A stretch of DNA of 64,000 nucleotides. Origin: Methylobacterium sp. (GTDB taxonomy: Bacteria > Pseudomonadota > Alphaproteobacteria > Rhizobiales > Beijerinckiaceae). Numbering within the stretch: position 1 is the stretch's first letter; every line of letters begins with the position of its first letter. Under the pieces are notes generated by a model. It saw nothing but the letters and a program-made list of their open reading frames with translations. It was not told the origin of the DNA and searched no databases. This document shows, piece by piece, positions 18,197-28,322 of the stretch. The position numbers and the translations under genes were made by a program. The stretch covers positions 62,001 through 126,000 of the forward strand of contig JADCCN010000006.1 of NCBI GenBank assembly GCA_020252645.1, read 5' to 3'.

Positions 18197-19789
18197 TCAG
18201 CGCGTGACCGACATTGCGAGGGTGTATTCGTCGGTCCGGCCCAGAACCTTCAGGCCCCTGCGCGCGGCCCAGGTGTTCTTGTTGTAGTAGATCGGGATGA
18301 GGCCGACATCGTTGATCGCGACTTCCGTCCCCTCCGCGAGGAGCTTGGCACGATCGCTGTCATTCACGGTCGACAGGGCCTTCCTGAGAAGCTCGTCGAC
18401 CTTCGGGTTCGAATAGCGGCCGCGATTGGCCGAGCCGATCCCCGCCTGCGCATCGAAGGTGCCCAGCAGCGGGCCGAGGCTGCCCGAAACCTCGCCCGTG
18501 CCGGCGCTCCAGCCCGCGAGGATCATCGAGAATTCCGGCGTGCGGTTCGGTCCACCGGTGGAAGCGCGGGAGAAGAACACCGCCGGCGGCAGCGTCTCGA
18601 CCCTGGTTTCAATCCCGACGCGGGTGAACATCTGCGCCACGGCCTCGATCACCTTGGTGTCGTTCGGGTAGCGGCCGTTCGGGCCATGGATGGTGAGGCT
18701 GAAACCATTGGGCAGGCCGGCCTCGGCCAGCAGCTTGCGCGCGCCGTCCACATTATAGGGTACCGGCTTCAGGTTCCGCGACGTGCCCTCGTAGATGTCC
18801 GGCAGCAGCTGGCTCGCGACAACCGCCTCGCCTTCCATGATGCGATCGACGATCGCCTGCCGGTTCAGAGCCATCGAGAGCGCCTGGCGCACCTTGAGGT
18901 CGTTGAACGGGTTCCTGATCGCGCTGCCATCCTTCGCCTTGGCGAAGGGCGAATCGTCCCGCAGGCGGTCCATGTGCAGGTAGATCAGGCGGTTCGACAG
19001 CGCGCTGGTCACCGCGACGCGGTTATCCGTCCTGAGGCGGGCCACGTCGGCCGAGGGCACGTTCTCGATCATGTCGACATCGCCCGAGAGCAGGGCGGCG
19101 ACGCGCGTCGGGTCGGACTTGATGAAGCGGAAGGTCACGCGCTCCCAGATCGGCTTGCCGGCCCAATGGCTGTCATTGCGCTTCAGCGCGAAGCGATCGC
19201 CCGGCACGAACTCGACGAACTGGTAGGGGCCGGTGCCCACGGTGCCCTTGCCCGCATTGAGATCTTCGGTCGTGGCATTGGCCGCCGCCTTCGCCGACAT
19301 GATCTCGATATTGGCGAGGTCGTTGAGCATCAGCGGATAGGGCGTCGCGGTCTTGATGCGCAAGGTCAGGTCATTGACCTTCTCGAGCGTCTTGCCGCGC
19401 ACGAAGGAGGTCTTCGGCGCCGGCGATTTCGGCACATTCGGCACGCGGTTGAACGAGAAGATCACGTCATCGGCGGTGAACGACGAACCGTCATGGAACT
19501 TCACGCCCGGGCGCAGCGCGAATTCCCACGTAAGATCATCAATGATCTTCCAGCTCTGGGCGAGCCCGACGCCGAGGCGCTGGAATTCGTCCTGCGAGAT
19601 CAACGTCTCGAAGATGTGTCGGGCGACCTGGTTGTTGGGCGTGAGATTGTGGAAATGCGGATCCGCCGAACTCGGCTCCGCGGCGAGGCCGATCTTCAGT
19701 TCCTGCGCCGCCGCTGCGCCGGGCGGCATGCTGGCGAACCCGGCCAGCAGCGCGCCGACGAGGGCGAGGCTGCGTCGTGTGATCGTCAT
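18197..19789 (-). CDS. ABC transporter substrate-binding protein, family 5 (peptide/nickel type)
   Basis: A 530-aa periplasmic binding protein. The twin-Arg-like start MTITRRSLALVGALLAGFAS ends at an AAAA/Q cleavage site. The family 5 signature regions are LAQSWKIIDDLTWEFALRPG, VKFHDGSSFTADDVIFSFNR and GTGPYQFVEFVPGD. The ligand is not readable; peptides, guanidino compounds or amines are all possible given the neighbouring agmatinase-like gene. GGGAGAG precedes the ATG at 19789. It is the first gene of the importer operon, divergent from a LysR regulator. Confidence 0.92.
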   Translation of the reverse strand: MTITRRSLALVGALLAGFASMPPGAAAAQELKIGLAAEPSSADPHFHNLTPNNQVARHIFETLISQDEFQRLGVGLAQSWKIIDDLTWEFALRPGVKFHDGSSFTADDVIFSFNRVPNVPKSPAPKTSFVRGKTLEKVNDLTLRIKTATPYPLMLNDLANIEIMSAKAAANATTEDLNAGKGTVGTGPYQFVEFVPGDRFALKRNDSHWAGKPIWERVTFRFIKSDPTRVAALLSGDVDMIENVPSADVARLRTDNRVAVTSALSNRLIYLHMDRLRDDSPFAKAKDGSAIRNPFNDLKVRQALSMALNRQAIVDRIMEGEAVVASQLLPDIYEGTSRNLKPVPYNVDGARKLLAEAGLPNGFSLTIHGPNGRYPNDTKVIEAVAQMFTRVGIETRVETLPPAVFFSRASTGGPNRTPEFSMILAGWSAGTGEVSGSLGPLLGTFDAQAGIGSANRGRYSNPKVDELLRKALSTVNDSDRAKLLAEGTEVAINDVGLIPIYYNKNTWAARRGLKVLGRTDEYTLAMSVTR

Positions 19790-19984
19790 GGTACTCTCCC
19801 TGTTTCTCCAGACCGTTCTCCGGCTTTGCTGGAATTGATTCCAGTCTGACAAGGCTTGCGGAAAAAGCCAGCGCCGTGATCGCCGCTTTCCCGCGAGCCC
19901 CTCCGGTCAACGGCGGCAGGGTGACATTACTATTCTGATGAGTTATTGTCACAGAAATTCATATAATCATGTTGCATTCACGCT
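19790..19984. promoter_or_regulatory. divergent promoter region of importer operon and LysR gene
   Basis: 195 bp with two symmetric candidates for regulator binding: the perfect palindrome CTGGAATTGATTCCAG at 19829-19844, about 40 bp before the importer start, and GTGACA (19921-19926) matched by TGTCAC (19947-19952). TATAAT at 19962-19967 fits a -10 for the LysR gene, but I see no -35 at the proper distance. The segment 19921-19980 is clearly more AT-rich than its surroundings. Confidence 0.5.
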
Positions 19985-20941
19985 ATGCCAGAATCGAAAA
20001 GGCCCGGAACCGAGCCGGAAGAGTCGCGAAGGCCGTCGCTTCGCGAGCTGGAAATCCTGCGGGCGCTGATCACCCTCGGCAAGACCACGGCCGCGGCCGC
20101 GAAGCTGAACATCTCGCAGCCGGCGGTTTCGCGCGCCATCGCGCAGCTTGAGGAGCGCACGGGCCTCGTGCTGTTCCGGCGCGAGAGCGGGCGGCTGCTG
20201 GCCACGGCGGATGCGCTGGCCCTGCACAAGGAGGCCGAGCCGATCTTCCAGACCCTCGAGCGCCTGGAACGCGCGCGCTGGCGGCCCGTGGATGCGGAAG
20301 CCCATCTTCGCATCGCCTGCCCGCCGACCCTCGCCCTGCATTTCCTCAACCGGATGCTCGCGCGCTTTTCGGTGAAGGAAAACAATCTGCGGGTTCATCT
20401 GGAGATCGGCTCGGGGATCGATGTCACCACGAAAATCGCCGATGGCGAAACCGATCTCGGGCTGATCGATGGCGGGGCGAACCATGCCGGCGTGCGCTTC
20501 ATCCCGTTCCGGCTCGGCGAGGCGCATGTGATGATGCTGAAATCGTCACCACTTTACGACCAAGAGGTGTTCCAGCCGAAGGATTTCGATGACGTGCCGC
20601 TGATCGCGCTGGTGCGGCGGTTTCCCTCGCGCATCACGCTCGACCGCCTGTTCCTCGCGGCGAATGTCACCCCGCGCATCCTGATCGAAGTCTCGACCTC
20701 CGCCGCCGCCTATGATTTCGTGCGCGCGGGCGCCGGCCTTTCGATCGCGAACCCCTTTCCGATCTCGTTCCGTGGCGACCCCGATATCGGTTTCCGCCCC
20801 TTCCGCCCCGCCATCCCCTACGAGACATCCTTCCTGCTGCCGGCCATGACCCCCCCGACGCCCGTGGCGCGACGGTTCATCGACTTCGTGCGGCAGCACC
20901 AGGACGAGGACGGCTACACCACCGCCCTGCGCAACATCTGA
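19985..20941 (+). CDS. LysR family transcriptional regulator
   Basis: A 318-aa LysR protein. The N-terminal HTH is LRELEILRALITLGKTTAAA and KLNISQPAVSRAIAQLEERT (residues about 18-57), followed by LVLFRRESGRLLAT. The effector domain (residues 95-300) holds HLRIACPPTLALHFLNRML and TDLGLIDGG. It is divergent from the ABC importer, which it presumably controls. Its TGA directly abuts the agmatinase-family stop on the other strand, with no base between. The co-inducer may be the imported ligand. Confidence 0.9.
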   Translation: MPESKRPGTEPEESRRPSLRELEILRALITLGKTTAAAAKLNISQPAVSRAIAQLEERTGLVLFRRESGRLLATADALALHKEAEPIFQTLERLERARWRPVDAEAHLRIACPPTLALHFLNRMLARFSVKENNLRVHLEIGSGIDVTTKIADGETDLGLIDGGANHAGVRFIPFRLGEAHVMMLKSSPLYDQEVFQPKDFDDVPLIALVRRFPSRITLDRLFLAANVTPRILIEVSTSAAAYDFVRAGAGLSIANPFPISFRGDPDIGFRPFRPAIPYETSFLLPAMTPPTPVARRFIDFVRQHQDEDGYTTALRNI

Positions 20942-21985
20942 TCAGCCCCGCTTGAGGGCGAGGGTCACGAGGCTCACGATCTCGAAGAGCATCTGCGCGC
21001 CGGCTTGCGCGGTGTTAGTCGTCGCATCATATTGCGGGGCGACCTCCACCACATCACCGCCGACGATATCGAGCCCCGCCACCCCACGCAGCAGAGCCAT
21101 CGCCTCGCGCGAGGAAAGCCCGCCCACCTCCGGGGTGCCCGTGCCCGGCGCGAAAGCGGGGTCGAGGCTGTCGATATCCAGCGATACGTAAGTCGGCCCG
21201 TCGCCCAGCACCGCCAAGACGCGGCGGATGGTCTCTTCCACCCCGATCCGGTGAAACTCCTCGGCATGGATCACGGTCATGCCGGTCTCGTAGGAGAACT
21301 CCCAGAGATATTCCGCATTGCCGCGGATGCCGATCTGGATCACCCGCTTCGGGTCGAGCACGCCGGTCAATACCGCCTCGCGGAAGGGGCCGCCATGGTG
21401 GAACCGCGTGCCCTCATAGGGCCCGCTGGTGTCGCAATGCGCATCGATATGCAGCATGCCGACAGGCCGTTTCGCGCCGATCGCCTTGAGGATCGGCAGG
21501 GTCATGGAATGGTCACCCCCGACCGAGACGGGGCGGCAGCCCGCCTTCACGAGCGGGTGGTAGAAAGCCTCGATATCCTCGTGGCTCTGCTCGAGGCTGA
21601 AGCGCGAGCGGAACGGCACGTCGCCGATATCGAAGACCCCGCATTCGGCGAGCGGCACGATCTTGTGGAAATGATGATAGGGGCCGATGCGCTCCACCTG
21701 CCGAACCGCCCGCGGGCCGAACCGCGAGCCGGACCGATGCGTGACGCCGAGATCCATCGGCACGCCGATGAGCGGGATATCGATGCCCGAAAAGTCGCCC
21801 TTCTCATGTGCCTCGAGCCGCATCGGCGCATCGAGGAAGGTCGAGATGCCCCCATAGGGCTTGGAACGGCGATCCTTGTCCTCGAAGAGCAGATCCACGA
21901 CCTTGCGGAAATTGGGGTCCTGCACATCACCGGCGGATGCCGCGCCGAATTTCGCGCGCCAGCGCTCCAGATCATCGTTCGTCAT
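20942..21985 (-). CDS. agmatinase family ureohydrolase
   Basis: A 347-aa Mn2+ ureohydrolase that releases urea from a guanidino compound. Metal ligands are visible in GGDHSMT (His), HIDAHCDT (Asp, His, Asp) and SLDIDSLDPAFAPG (two Asp), so the bimetal centre is complete. GVPMDLGVTHRSGSRFGPRA is typical of the agmatinase/guanidinobutyrase branch. The exact substrate is undecided. The start at 21985 (MTNDDLERW) has GAGGAA 6 nt upstream; 22003 and 22012 are weaker. The neighbours suggest import and hydrolysis of a guanidino compound or peptide, which is inference. Confidence 0.85.
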   Translation of the reverse strand: MTNDDLERWRAKFGAASAGDVQDPNFRKVVDLLFEDKDRRSKPYGGISTFLDAPMRLEAHEKGDFSGIDIPLIGVPMDLGVTHRSGSRFGPRAVRQVERIGPYHHFHKIVPLAECGVFDIGDVPFRSRFSLEQSHEDIEAFYHPLVKAGCRPVSVGGDHSMTLPILKAIGAKRPVGMLHIDAHCDTSGPYEGTRFHHGGPFREAVLTGVLDPKRVIQIGIRGNAEYLWEFSYETGMTVIHAEEFHRIGVEETIRRVLAVLGDGPTYVSLDIDSLDPAFAPGTGTPEVGGLSSREAMALLRGVAGLDIVGGDVVEVAPQYDATTNTAQAGAQMLFEIVSLVTLALKRG

Positions 21986-22061
21986 GCTGGATTCCTCGAT
22001 CATCGATCCCAATTCGGGAAGCTATCAACCCCATATGGCGCTGGCAATGCGGAACACGCCG

Positions 22062-24011
22062 TCACACCGTCACCTGCGCGCCCATCTCCACCACGCGCCC
22101 CGTGGGGATGTGGAAGAAGTCCGTGGCGTTCGCGGCCATGCGCGAGAGGAAGATGAACAGGTTGTCCTGCCAGAGCGGCATGCCGGAGGAGGCTGCGGGC
22201 TTGATGGAGCGCCGCGAGAGGAAGAACGACGTCTGCATGATGTCGAAATCGAGCCCGCGTCGTCGCGCCAGCGCCAGGAAATGCGGCACGCGCGGTGTCT
22301 CCATGTAGCCCACACGAACGATGATGGCCTTCACATCCTCGCTGAGTTCGTTGATCTCGAGCTTTTCGGCATCCGGCACGCGCGGTGTGTCAGCGGTCTT
22401 GATGGTCAGCACGATGTTGCGCTTGTGAAGCACCTTGTTGTGCTTGAGGTTGTGCAGCATCGCTCCCGGCGCGACCTCGGGATCGCTCGTGAGGAACACG
22501 GCCGTGCCCGCGACACGCACCGGTTTCGATTTCTCGAGCATCTTGATGAGATCGGTCAGCGGCACGGAATCACGCCGCGCCTTGTCGTAGACGATCTTCG
22601 TGCCGCGCACCCAGGTCCACATCATGGTGATAAGTACCGCGCCGAAAAGCAGCGGCATATAGGCGCCTTCCGGGATCTTGAGGCAATTCGCGCCGAAGAA
22701 GACGAGATCGACCATCAGAAAGGGGATGCCGAGGCCCAGCACCTGCCATGTTTTCCAGTTCCATACCTTGCGCGCCACGATGAAGAACAAGGCGGTATCC
22801 GCGAGCATCGCGCCGGTCACCGCGATGCCGTAGGCCGAGGCGAGCGATGAGGAGGTCTTGAAGGTCAGCACCAGCAGCACCACGCCCACGGCGAGGAAAC
22901 GGTTCACCGGCGCGATGTAGATCTGGCCAAGCTGCGTTTCCGACGTGTGCTTGATCTCGATGCGCGGCAGGAGGCCGAGCTGCACCGCCTGCTGGGTGAG
23001 CGAAAAGGCCCCGGTGATCACCGCCTGGCTCGCGATCACGGTCGCGAGGCCGGTGAGCATCACCAGCGGCAGCAGGGCCCATTCCGGCGCGAGCAGGAAG
23101 AACGGATCGGAGACCATCTTCGGGTCGTCGAGGTTTTTCAGCACGAAGGCGCCCTGCCCGAGATAGTTCAGCGTCAGCGCCGGGAAGACGAAGAGGAGCC
23201 AGGCCGCGCGGATGGGGAAACGGCCGAAATGGCCCATATCGGCGTAGAGCGCCTCGGCCCCGGTCACCGCGAGGAAGACCGAGCCCAGCACGATGAGGCC
23301 GATGACGCCGTGCTCGGCCACGAACAGCCCCGCGTAATAGGGGTTGAAGGCCGCGAGAATGCCGAGATCATCCTCGATATGCATGATGCCGAGGATGGCC
23401 AGCACCGTGAACCAGACGACCATGATGGGGCCGAAGAACTTCGCGACGCTCGCGGTGCCGCGCTTCTGCACCCAGAACAGGGCCATGAGGACGCCCAGCG
23501 CCAGGATGATCACGTTCCACTGGTTCTGGAAGGCGGGATTGACAAGCTTCAGGCCCTCGGCCGCTGAAAGCACGGAAATCGCCGGGGTGATGATCGAATC
23601 GCCATAGAACAGGGCCGCGCCCATCACGCCGAACAGGAAGACCGGCAGCGAGCGCCGGCCGATGGCCTTCTGCGCCAGCGCCATCAGCGAGAGCGTGCCG
23701 CCCTCGCCCTTGTTGTCGGCGCGCATGATGAAGACGACATATTTAAGCGTCACCACGATCACGACAGCCCAGATGAGCAGCGAGACAACGCCGATCACCT
23801 CGCTGCGCGTGAGCCCGTCCTGGCCGGCATGGTGCAGCGATTCCTTGAGTGCATAGAGCGGGCTGGTGCCGATATCGCCATAGACGACGCCCACCGAGCC
23901 GACGGCCAGCGCAAGATTGCGCTTCATGCCGCCGCCCGCCCCGCCATGCGGCCCGTGCCCCTCGGGATGACCGGGGGTTCTCCCCTCGCCCGAAACGTCC
24001 GCCATGCCCAT
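22062..24011 (-). CDS. kup: KUP family potassium uptake protein
   Basis: A 649-aa K+/H+ symporter of the inner membrane. The N-terminal signature is [20 protein letters not shown], then [34 protein letters not shown] and [17 protein letters not shown]; twelve or so hydrophobic segments follow and a soluble C-terminal domain of about 190 residues. ATG at 24011 has GGAG 7 nt upstream; 24005 is the alternative. A Gly/His-rich stretch precedes the first helix. It is divergent from leuC. Confidence 0.96.
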   Translation of the reverse strand: MGMADVSGEGRTPGHPEGHGPHGGAGGGMKRNLALAVGSVGVVYGDIGTSPLYALKESLHHAGQDGLTRSEVIGVVSLLIWAVVIVVTLKYVVFIMRADNKGEGGTLSLMALAQKAIGRRSLPVFLFGVMGAALFYGDSIITPAISVLSAAEGLKLVNPAFQNQWNVIILALGVLMALFWVQKRGTASVAKFFGPIMVVWFTVLAILGIMHIEDDLGILAAFNPYYAGLFVAEHGVIGLIVLGSVFLAVTGAEALYADMGHFGRFPIRAAWLLFVFPALTLNYLGQGAFVLKNLDDPKMVSDPFFLLAPEWALLPLVMLTGLATVIASQAVITGAFSLTQQAVQLGLLPRIEIKHTSETQLGQIYIAPVNRFLAVGVVLLVLTFKTSSSLASAYGIAVTGAMLADTALFFIVARKVWNWKTWQVLGLGIPFLMVDLVFFGANCLKIPEGAYMPLLFGAVLITMMWTWVRGTKIVYDKARRDSVPLTDLIKMLEKSKPVRVAGTAVFLTSDPEVAPGAMLHNLKHNKVLHKRNIVLTIKTADTPRVPDAEKLEINELSEDVKAIIVRVGYMETPRVPHFLALARRRGLDFDIMQTSFFLSRRSIKPAASSGMPLWQDNLFIFLSRMAANATDFFHIPTGRVVEMGAQVTV

Positions 24012-24282
24012 GAAACGGCTCCGCCTGCTGTTCAGCCCCCGGTCTTGGCCGCGATCCTGTCACGGATCGACCGAACCCGGAAGCGGCGCGGCTTATACAC
24101 CCCTTTTCCGCGGTGCAACAGGGGGCAGGCCATTGGAAAACTTTCTGGCCGGCTCTTGCAGAAAAACACTGGTATACCACGCCTGTTTTGGGTATTGCAG
24201 GCACGATCTTGCCCGACCGGAGAAGAAGCAGCGGCCGCGCCCGCTTGTGCAATCTCCCCCAAAACCAGGACGAAATGCCGCC

Positions 24283-25692
24283 ATGAGCGCCGCGCCAAAG
24301 ACCCTTTACGACAAGATTTTCGAGGATCACGTGGTGGATCGCCAGCCGGACGGCACCTGCCTCCTCTATATCGACCGGCATCTCGTGCACGAGGTGACCT
24401 CGCCGCAGGCCTTCGAGGGCCTGCGCATGACCGGCCGGCAGGTGCGCGCGCCGCAGAAAACCCTCGCGGTGGTGGACCACAATGTGCCGACTTCCGATCG
24501 CACCAAGGGCATCGAGGAAGAGGAAAGCCGCATCCAGGTCGAGACACTGGCGCAGAACGCGAAGGATTTCGGCATCGAATATTATTCCGAGCGCGACAAG
24601 CGCCAGGGCATCGTGCACGTCATCGGCCCGGAGCAGGGCTTCACCCTGCCGGGCACCACGATCGTCTGCGGTGACAGCCACACCTCCACGCACGGTGCTT
24701 TCGGGGCTTTGGCCCATGGCATAGGCACCTCCGAGGTCGAGCATGTGCTGGCGACCCAGACGCTGATCCAGAAGAAGGCCAGGAACATGCTGGTCGAGGT
24801 GCAAGGCAGCCTCGGCAAGGGCGTCACCGCGAAGGACATCGTTCTTGCGATCATCGGCGAGATCGGCACCGCCGGCGGGACCGGCTCGGTGATCGAGTTT
24901 TCGGGCTCGGCCATCCGTGACCTCACGATGGAAGGCCGCATGACCGTCTGCAACATGACGATCGAAGGCGGCGCGCGCGCCGGCCTCATCGCGCCGGACG
25001 AGAAAACCTTCGCCTACCTCAAGGATCGCCCCAAGGCGCCGAAGGGCGCGCATTGGGAGCAGGCGCTGAAATTCTGGGAAACGCTGAAGACCGATGAGGG
25101 CGCGCATTTCGATCGCGTCGTCACGCTCGATGCCAACAACCTGCCGCCCATCGTCTCCTGGGGCACCTCGCCGGAGGATGTGGTCTCGATCGCCGGCACC
25201 GTGCCCGATCCGGCCGCGATTCCCGACGAGGTGAAGCGCCAGTCGAAGGAGCGCGCGCTCTCCTATATGGGCCTCACGCCCGGCACGAAGATGACCGATA
25301 TCGAGCTCGATGTGGTCTGGATCGGCTCCTGCACCAATGGCCGCATCGAGGATCTGCGCGCGGTCGCGAAGGTCGTCGAGGGCAAGAAGATTTCCGATCG
25401 CCTCGCCTATGCGATGATCGTTCCGGGCTCGGGCCTCGTGAAGGAGCAGGCGGAAGCCGAAGGCCTCGACCGCATCTTCACCGCCGCGGGCTTCCAGTGG
25501 CGCGAGCCGGGCTGCTCCATGTGCCTCGGCATGAACCCCGACCAGCTGAAGCCCGGCCAGCGCTGCGCTTCCACCTCGAACCGCAATTTCGAGGGCCGGC
25601 AGGGCTTCAAGGGCCGCACGCATCTCGTCTCGCCGGCCATGGCCGCCGCCGCCGCGATTGCCGGCCGCTTCATCGATATCCGGACGATGTGA
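24283..25692 (+). CDS. leuC: 3-isopropylmalate dehydratase large subunit
   Basis: Isomerises 2-isopropylmalate to 3-isopropylmalate in leucine synthesis, together with LeuD. The 469-aa length and the [4Fe-4S] ligands Cys350 (GSCTNGR), Cys411 and Cys414 (GCSMCLGMN) match the family. [11 protein letters not shown] and [20 protein letters not shown] are also present. A 93-residue in-frame extension to 24004 is rejected: [18 protein letters not shown] is the normal N terminus, and the extension covers the kup promoter region. leuD lies 0.8 kb downstream, separated by two unrelated ORFs. Confidence 0.97.
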   Translation: MSAAPKTLYDKIFEDHVVDRQPDGTCLLYIDRHLVHEVTSPQAFEGLRMTGRQVRAPQKTLAVVDHNVPTSDRTKGIEEEESRIQVETLAQNAKDFGIEYYSERDKRQGIVHVIGPEQGFTLPGTTIVCGDSHTSTHGAFGALAHGIGTSEVEHVLATQTLIQKKARNMLVEVQGSLGKGVTAKDIVLAIIGEIGTAGGTGSVIEFSGSAIRDLTMEGRMTVCNMTIEGGARAGLIAPDEKTFAYLKDRPKAPKGAHWEQALKFWETLKTDEGAHFDRVVTLDANNLPPIVSWGTSPEDVVSIAGTVPDPAAIPDEVKRQSKERALSYMGLTPGTKMTDIELDVVWIGSCTNGRIEDLRAVAKVVEGKKISDRLAYAMIVPGSGLVKEQAEAEGLDRIFTAAGFQWREPGCSMCLGMNPDQLKPGQRCASTSNRNFEGRQGFKGRTHLVSPAMAAAAAIAGRFIDIRTM

Positions 25693-25917
25693 GTGAGCAG
25701 CGAGCCGCGCCCACCAAAGATGGAACAGGGAGAGGGCCTCCTCTCCTCCTCGCTCGCGCGGGCGGCGGATCACTTCGCCGGGCAGGATGCGCTCAAGCAA
25801 AATGTCGAGCCGGCAGACAAGGTTGAGATCTGGGCGAAGCGGATCGGCCGCGCGCTCTCGCTGGTCGCTTTCATGGCGCTGGCATGGTATTTCGGCCATC
25901 AATTGAAATGGTGGTGA
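25693..25917 (+). CDS. small single-pass membrane protein
   Basis: A 74-aa protein I do not recognise. The N-terminal half is polar (LARAADHFAGQDALKQN, KVEIWAKRIG) and the C terminus is one hydrophobic helix (ALSLVAFMALAWYFGHQL) ending KWW, so it is probably anchored in the inner membrane with the N terminus in the cytoplasm. The GTG start directly follows the leuC TGA, implying translational coupling; ATG at 25720 is an alternative. It is read in the same direction as the metallopeptidase and leuD. Confidence 0.6.
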   Translation: MSSEPRPPKMEQGEGLLSSSLARAADHFAGQDALKQNVEPADKVEIWAKRIGRALSLVAFMALAWYFGHQLKWW

Positions 25918-25927
25918 GTGACTTTCG

Positions 25928-26359
25928 ATGAGTGCAACGCAGCGTTTCCCCTCGGCCTCCTGGGCCCCCATGCAGGCACCCAGCCTCCAGGATTTCGAGG
26001 AGATGGCCGCGCATGCCTATGAGACGCTGCCGGAGGAATTCCGCAAGCTCTGCGGGCACATCGTCGTCAAGGTGGAGGAATTCCCGGACGAGGAAGTGAT
26101 CGAGGCGATGGAACTCGAAACGCCCTTTGATATCCTCGGGCTGTTCCAGGGCCACGGCCTCACCACGGCCGCCGCCATCCAGCATACGGGGCAGGAGCCG
26201 AACATGATCTGGCTCTATCGCCGCCCCATCCTCGATTACTGGGCCGAGCATGAGGAAACGCTGGGCGCCATCATCAGCCATGTGCTCATCCACGAGATCG
26301 GCCACCATTTCGGCCTCTCGGATGACGACATGGAAAAGATCGAAGCCAAGGCGGGTTAA
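25928..26359 (+). CDS. metallopeptidase family protein, MMP-like minimal protease
   Basis: A 143-aa protein of the DUF1025/MMP-like domain family. The zinc motif HEIGHHFGLSDDDM at about residues 122-135 gives HExxH with a following Asp-rich helix. The core includes MAAHAYETLPEEFRKLCG and DILGLFQG. No signal peptide is seen, so it is cytoplasmic. Substrates are unknown; the family is common and short. It lies inside the leucine cluster and is followed 3 nt later by a RIME-like repeat. Confidence 0.85.
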   Translation: MSATQRFPSASWAPMQAPSLQDFEEMAAHAYETLPEEFRKLCGHIVVKVEEFPDEEVIEAMELETPFDILGLFQGHGLTTAAAIQHTGQEPNMIWLYRRPILDYWAEHEETLGAIISHVLIHEIGHHFGLSDDDMEKIEAKAG

Positions 26360-26362
26360 GGA

Positions 26363-26406
26363 GCATTTTCAAGCGAAGTGGACGCCGGTTCGCGTGAAGA
26401 AAATGC
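26363..26406 (+). repeat. RIME-like palindromic repeat, copy 2
   Basis: A 44-bp element, outer arms GCATTTTC/GAAAATGC, inner arms GCGAA/TTCGC, loop GTGGACGCCGG. It begins 3 nt after the metallopeptidase stop codon and lies 67 bp before leuD. It differs by one base from the copy at 47926 over its full length. Confidence 0.85.
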
Positions 26407-26473
26407 GACAGACGCAAAAACCAGTCGCTCCACTCCGGGGCGCAAAACACAACTGAGACGGAAAGCACGCACG

Positions 26474-27079
26474 ATGCAGCCCTTCACCACCCTCACCTCC
26501 ACCCCGGCGCCGATGAAAGTGGTCAATGTCGATACCGACATGATCATCCCCAAGCAGTTCCTGAAGACGATCAAGCGCACGGGCCTCGGCGTCGCGCTGT
26601 TCTCCGAGATGCGCTATGATGAGAAGGGCAACGAGAACCCGGATTTCGTGCTGAACAAGCCGGCCTATCGCAAAAGCGAGATCCTGATCGCCGGCGATAA
26701 TTTCGGCTGCGGCTCCTCCCGCGAGCATGCGCCGTGGGCGCTGCTCGATTTCGGCATCCGCTGCGTGATCTCCACGAGCTTCGCCGATATTTTCTACAAT
26801 AACTGCTTCAAGAACGGCATCCTGCCGATCACCGTGAGCCAGGAAGACCTCGACAAGCTGTTCGATGATGCCGATCGCGGCTCGAACGCGACGCTCACGG
26901 TCGATCTCGAGAAGCAGGAGATCAAGGGCCCGGATGGCGGCACGATCAGGTTCGAGATCGACCCCTTCCGCAAGAAATGCCTGATGGAAGGCCTCGACGA
27001 TATCGGGCTGACCATGGTGAAGAAGGCGTCAATCGATGCCTATGAAGCCAAGGCGAAGGAAAACCGCGCCTGGCTGTGA
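26474..27079 (+). CDS. leuD: 3-isopropylmalate dehydratase small subunit
   Basis: A 201-aa partner of LeuC supplying the swivel domain. It has [40 protein letters not shown] and [18 protein letters not shown], all family signatures. The ATG at 26474 is preferred; the longer frame from 26378 runs through the repeat. The gene is separated from leuB by a lytic transglycosylase gene. Confidence 0.97.
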   Translation: MQPFTTLTSTPAPMKVVNVDTDMIIPKQFLKTIKRTGLGVALFSEMRYDEKGNENPDFVLNKPAYRKSEILIAGDNFGCGSSREHAPWALLDFGIRCVISTSFADIFYNNCFKNGILPITVSQEDLDKLFDDADRGSNATLTVDLEKQEIKGPDGGTIRFEIDPFRKKCLMEGLDDIGLTMVKKASIDAYEAKAKENRAWL

Positions 27080-27152
27080 TTTTGCCGGTCGGTTGATCTC
27101 CCTTAACCATCCCCGCCCTATTTTCGCGCGCATGTTGCCGGAGAACCCCGCC

Positions 27153-28322
27153 ATGCGCGCATTTTCTTTTTCCGTTGCCCTGTTGCTTTCAGCCGCGAGC
27201 ACCGCTTCGGCGGATTTCGCCTCGTGTGTTGCGGGCCTCCGCTCCGCCGCGACCGCGGCCGGTGTTTCGGGCCCGACCTTCGAACGCGTGATGCGCGGCG
27301 TCGAGCCGGATATGCGCGTGATCGAGCTGATGCAGAACCAGCCGGAGTTCAAGACACCGATCTGGGATTACCTCGCCACTCTGGTGGACGAGCAGAAGGT
27401 GAGCGAGGGCCGCGCGCTGCTGCAGAAGCACGCTTCGCTGCTCGCGCGCATCGAGCAGGCCTATGGGGTCGATCGCCATACGGTTGTCGCGGTCTGGGGT
27501 GTCGAAAGCGATTACGGCAACATCTCGGGCGGCCGCTTCCTGCCGCAGGCGCTCTCCACCGCCGCGTGCTTCGGCCCCCGCAGGCGCGAATTCTTCCGCG
27601 GCGAGCTGATTTCCACGCTGAAAATCATCGAGCGCGGCGACCTCGCGGCCGAGAAGCTGCGCGGCTCCTGGGCCGGCGCCTTCGGCCACACGCAATTCAT
27701 TCCCTCCACCTATCTGCGCCTCGCGGTGGATTTCGACGGCGACGGCAAGCGCGACCTCGTGGATTCCATCCCCGATGCGCTGGCTTCCACCGCGAATTAT
27801 CTCAAGCGCTCCGGCTGGATCACCGGCGCGAGCTGGGGCTATGAGGTCAAGGTGCCCTCGGGCTATGCCGGCCCCTCGGGACGCACGAACAAGTCGCCGG
27901 TGGATTCCTGGGCCTCGCGCGGCATCACGCGGCTCGATGGTTCGTTGGTCTCGGGCCTGCCGGCCGCCGGCCTTCTTCTCCCGGCCGGCCGCAATGGCCC
28001 GGCCTTCCTCGTGACGCGGAATTTCGATGCGGCCTATGCCTATAATGCCGCCGAAAGCTATGCGCTGGCGATTTCCGTGCTCTCCGATCGCTTGCGCGGC
28101 CGGCCTGGCATTCGCACGCCATGGCCCACGGATGATCGCGGCCTCTCGCGCGCCGAACGGAAGATGCTGCAGGAGCGGCTGATCGCCCGCGGCTATGATG
28201 TCGGCAAACCCGATGGCGCCATCGGCGCGCTGACGCGCGCGGCGATCCGGGAAGTCGAGGCGAAGCTGGGCCTGCCGCAGACCGGCCGCCCCGGCGGCAA
28301 GGTCTTCGACGCATTGCGGTAA
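27153..28322 (+). CDS. lytic murein transglycosylase, MltB family (second copy)
   Basis: A 389-aa secreted enzyme: signal peptide MRAFSFSVALLLSAASTASA, SLT domain with AVWGVESDYGNISGGRF (catalytic Glu), SWAGAFGHTQFIPSTYLRLA and DGDGKRDLVDSIPDALASTA, and a C-terminal PG-binding domain (LQERLIARGYDVGKPDGAIG). It has the same architecture as the gene at 11663 but has clearly diverged, so an old duplication. The start at 27153 gives a clean signal peptide; 27132 is possible. Its position between leuD and leuB suggests shared transcription rather than shared function. Confidence 0.9.
   Translation: MRAFSFSVALLLSAASTASADFASCVAGLRSAATAAGVSGPTFERVMRGVEPDMRVIELMQNQPEFKTPIWDYLATLVDEQKVSEGRALLQKHASLLARIEQAYGVDRHTVVAVWGVESDYGNISGGRFLPQALSTAACFGPRRREFFRGELISTLKIIERGDLAAEKLRGSWAGAFGHTQFIPSTYLRLAVDFDGDGKRDLVDSIPDALASTANYLKRSGWITGASWGYEVKVPSGYAGPSGRTNKSPVDSWASRGITRLDGSLVSGLPAAGLLLPAGRNGPAFLVTRNFDAAYAYNAAESYALAISVLSDRLRGRPGIRTPWPTDDRGLSRAERKMLQERLIARGYDVGKPDGAIGALTRAAIREVEAKLGLPQTGRPGGKVFDALR

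Noticed and set aside
24004-24282. In-frame N-terminal extension of leuC opening with Leu/Arg-rich codons, considered as a Leu leader peptide
   Set aside because: Only four Leu codons in the first nine residues, no early stop, and no terminator/antiterminator pair. The frame is continuous with leuC, so it is not a leader ORF.
23743-25971. 742-aa minus-strand frame across leuC and the kup start
   Set aside because: Shadow of leuC; it lacks recognisable motifs and would run into kup in another frame.
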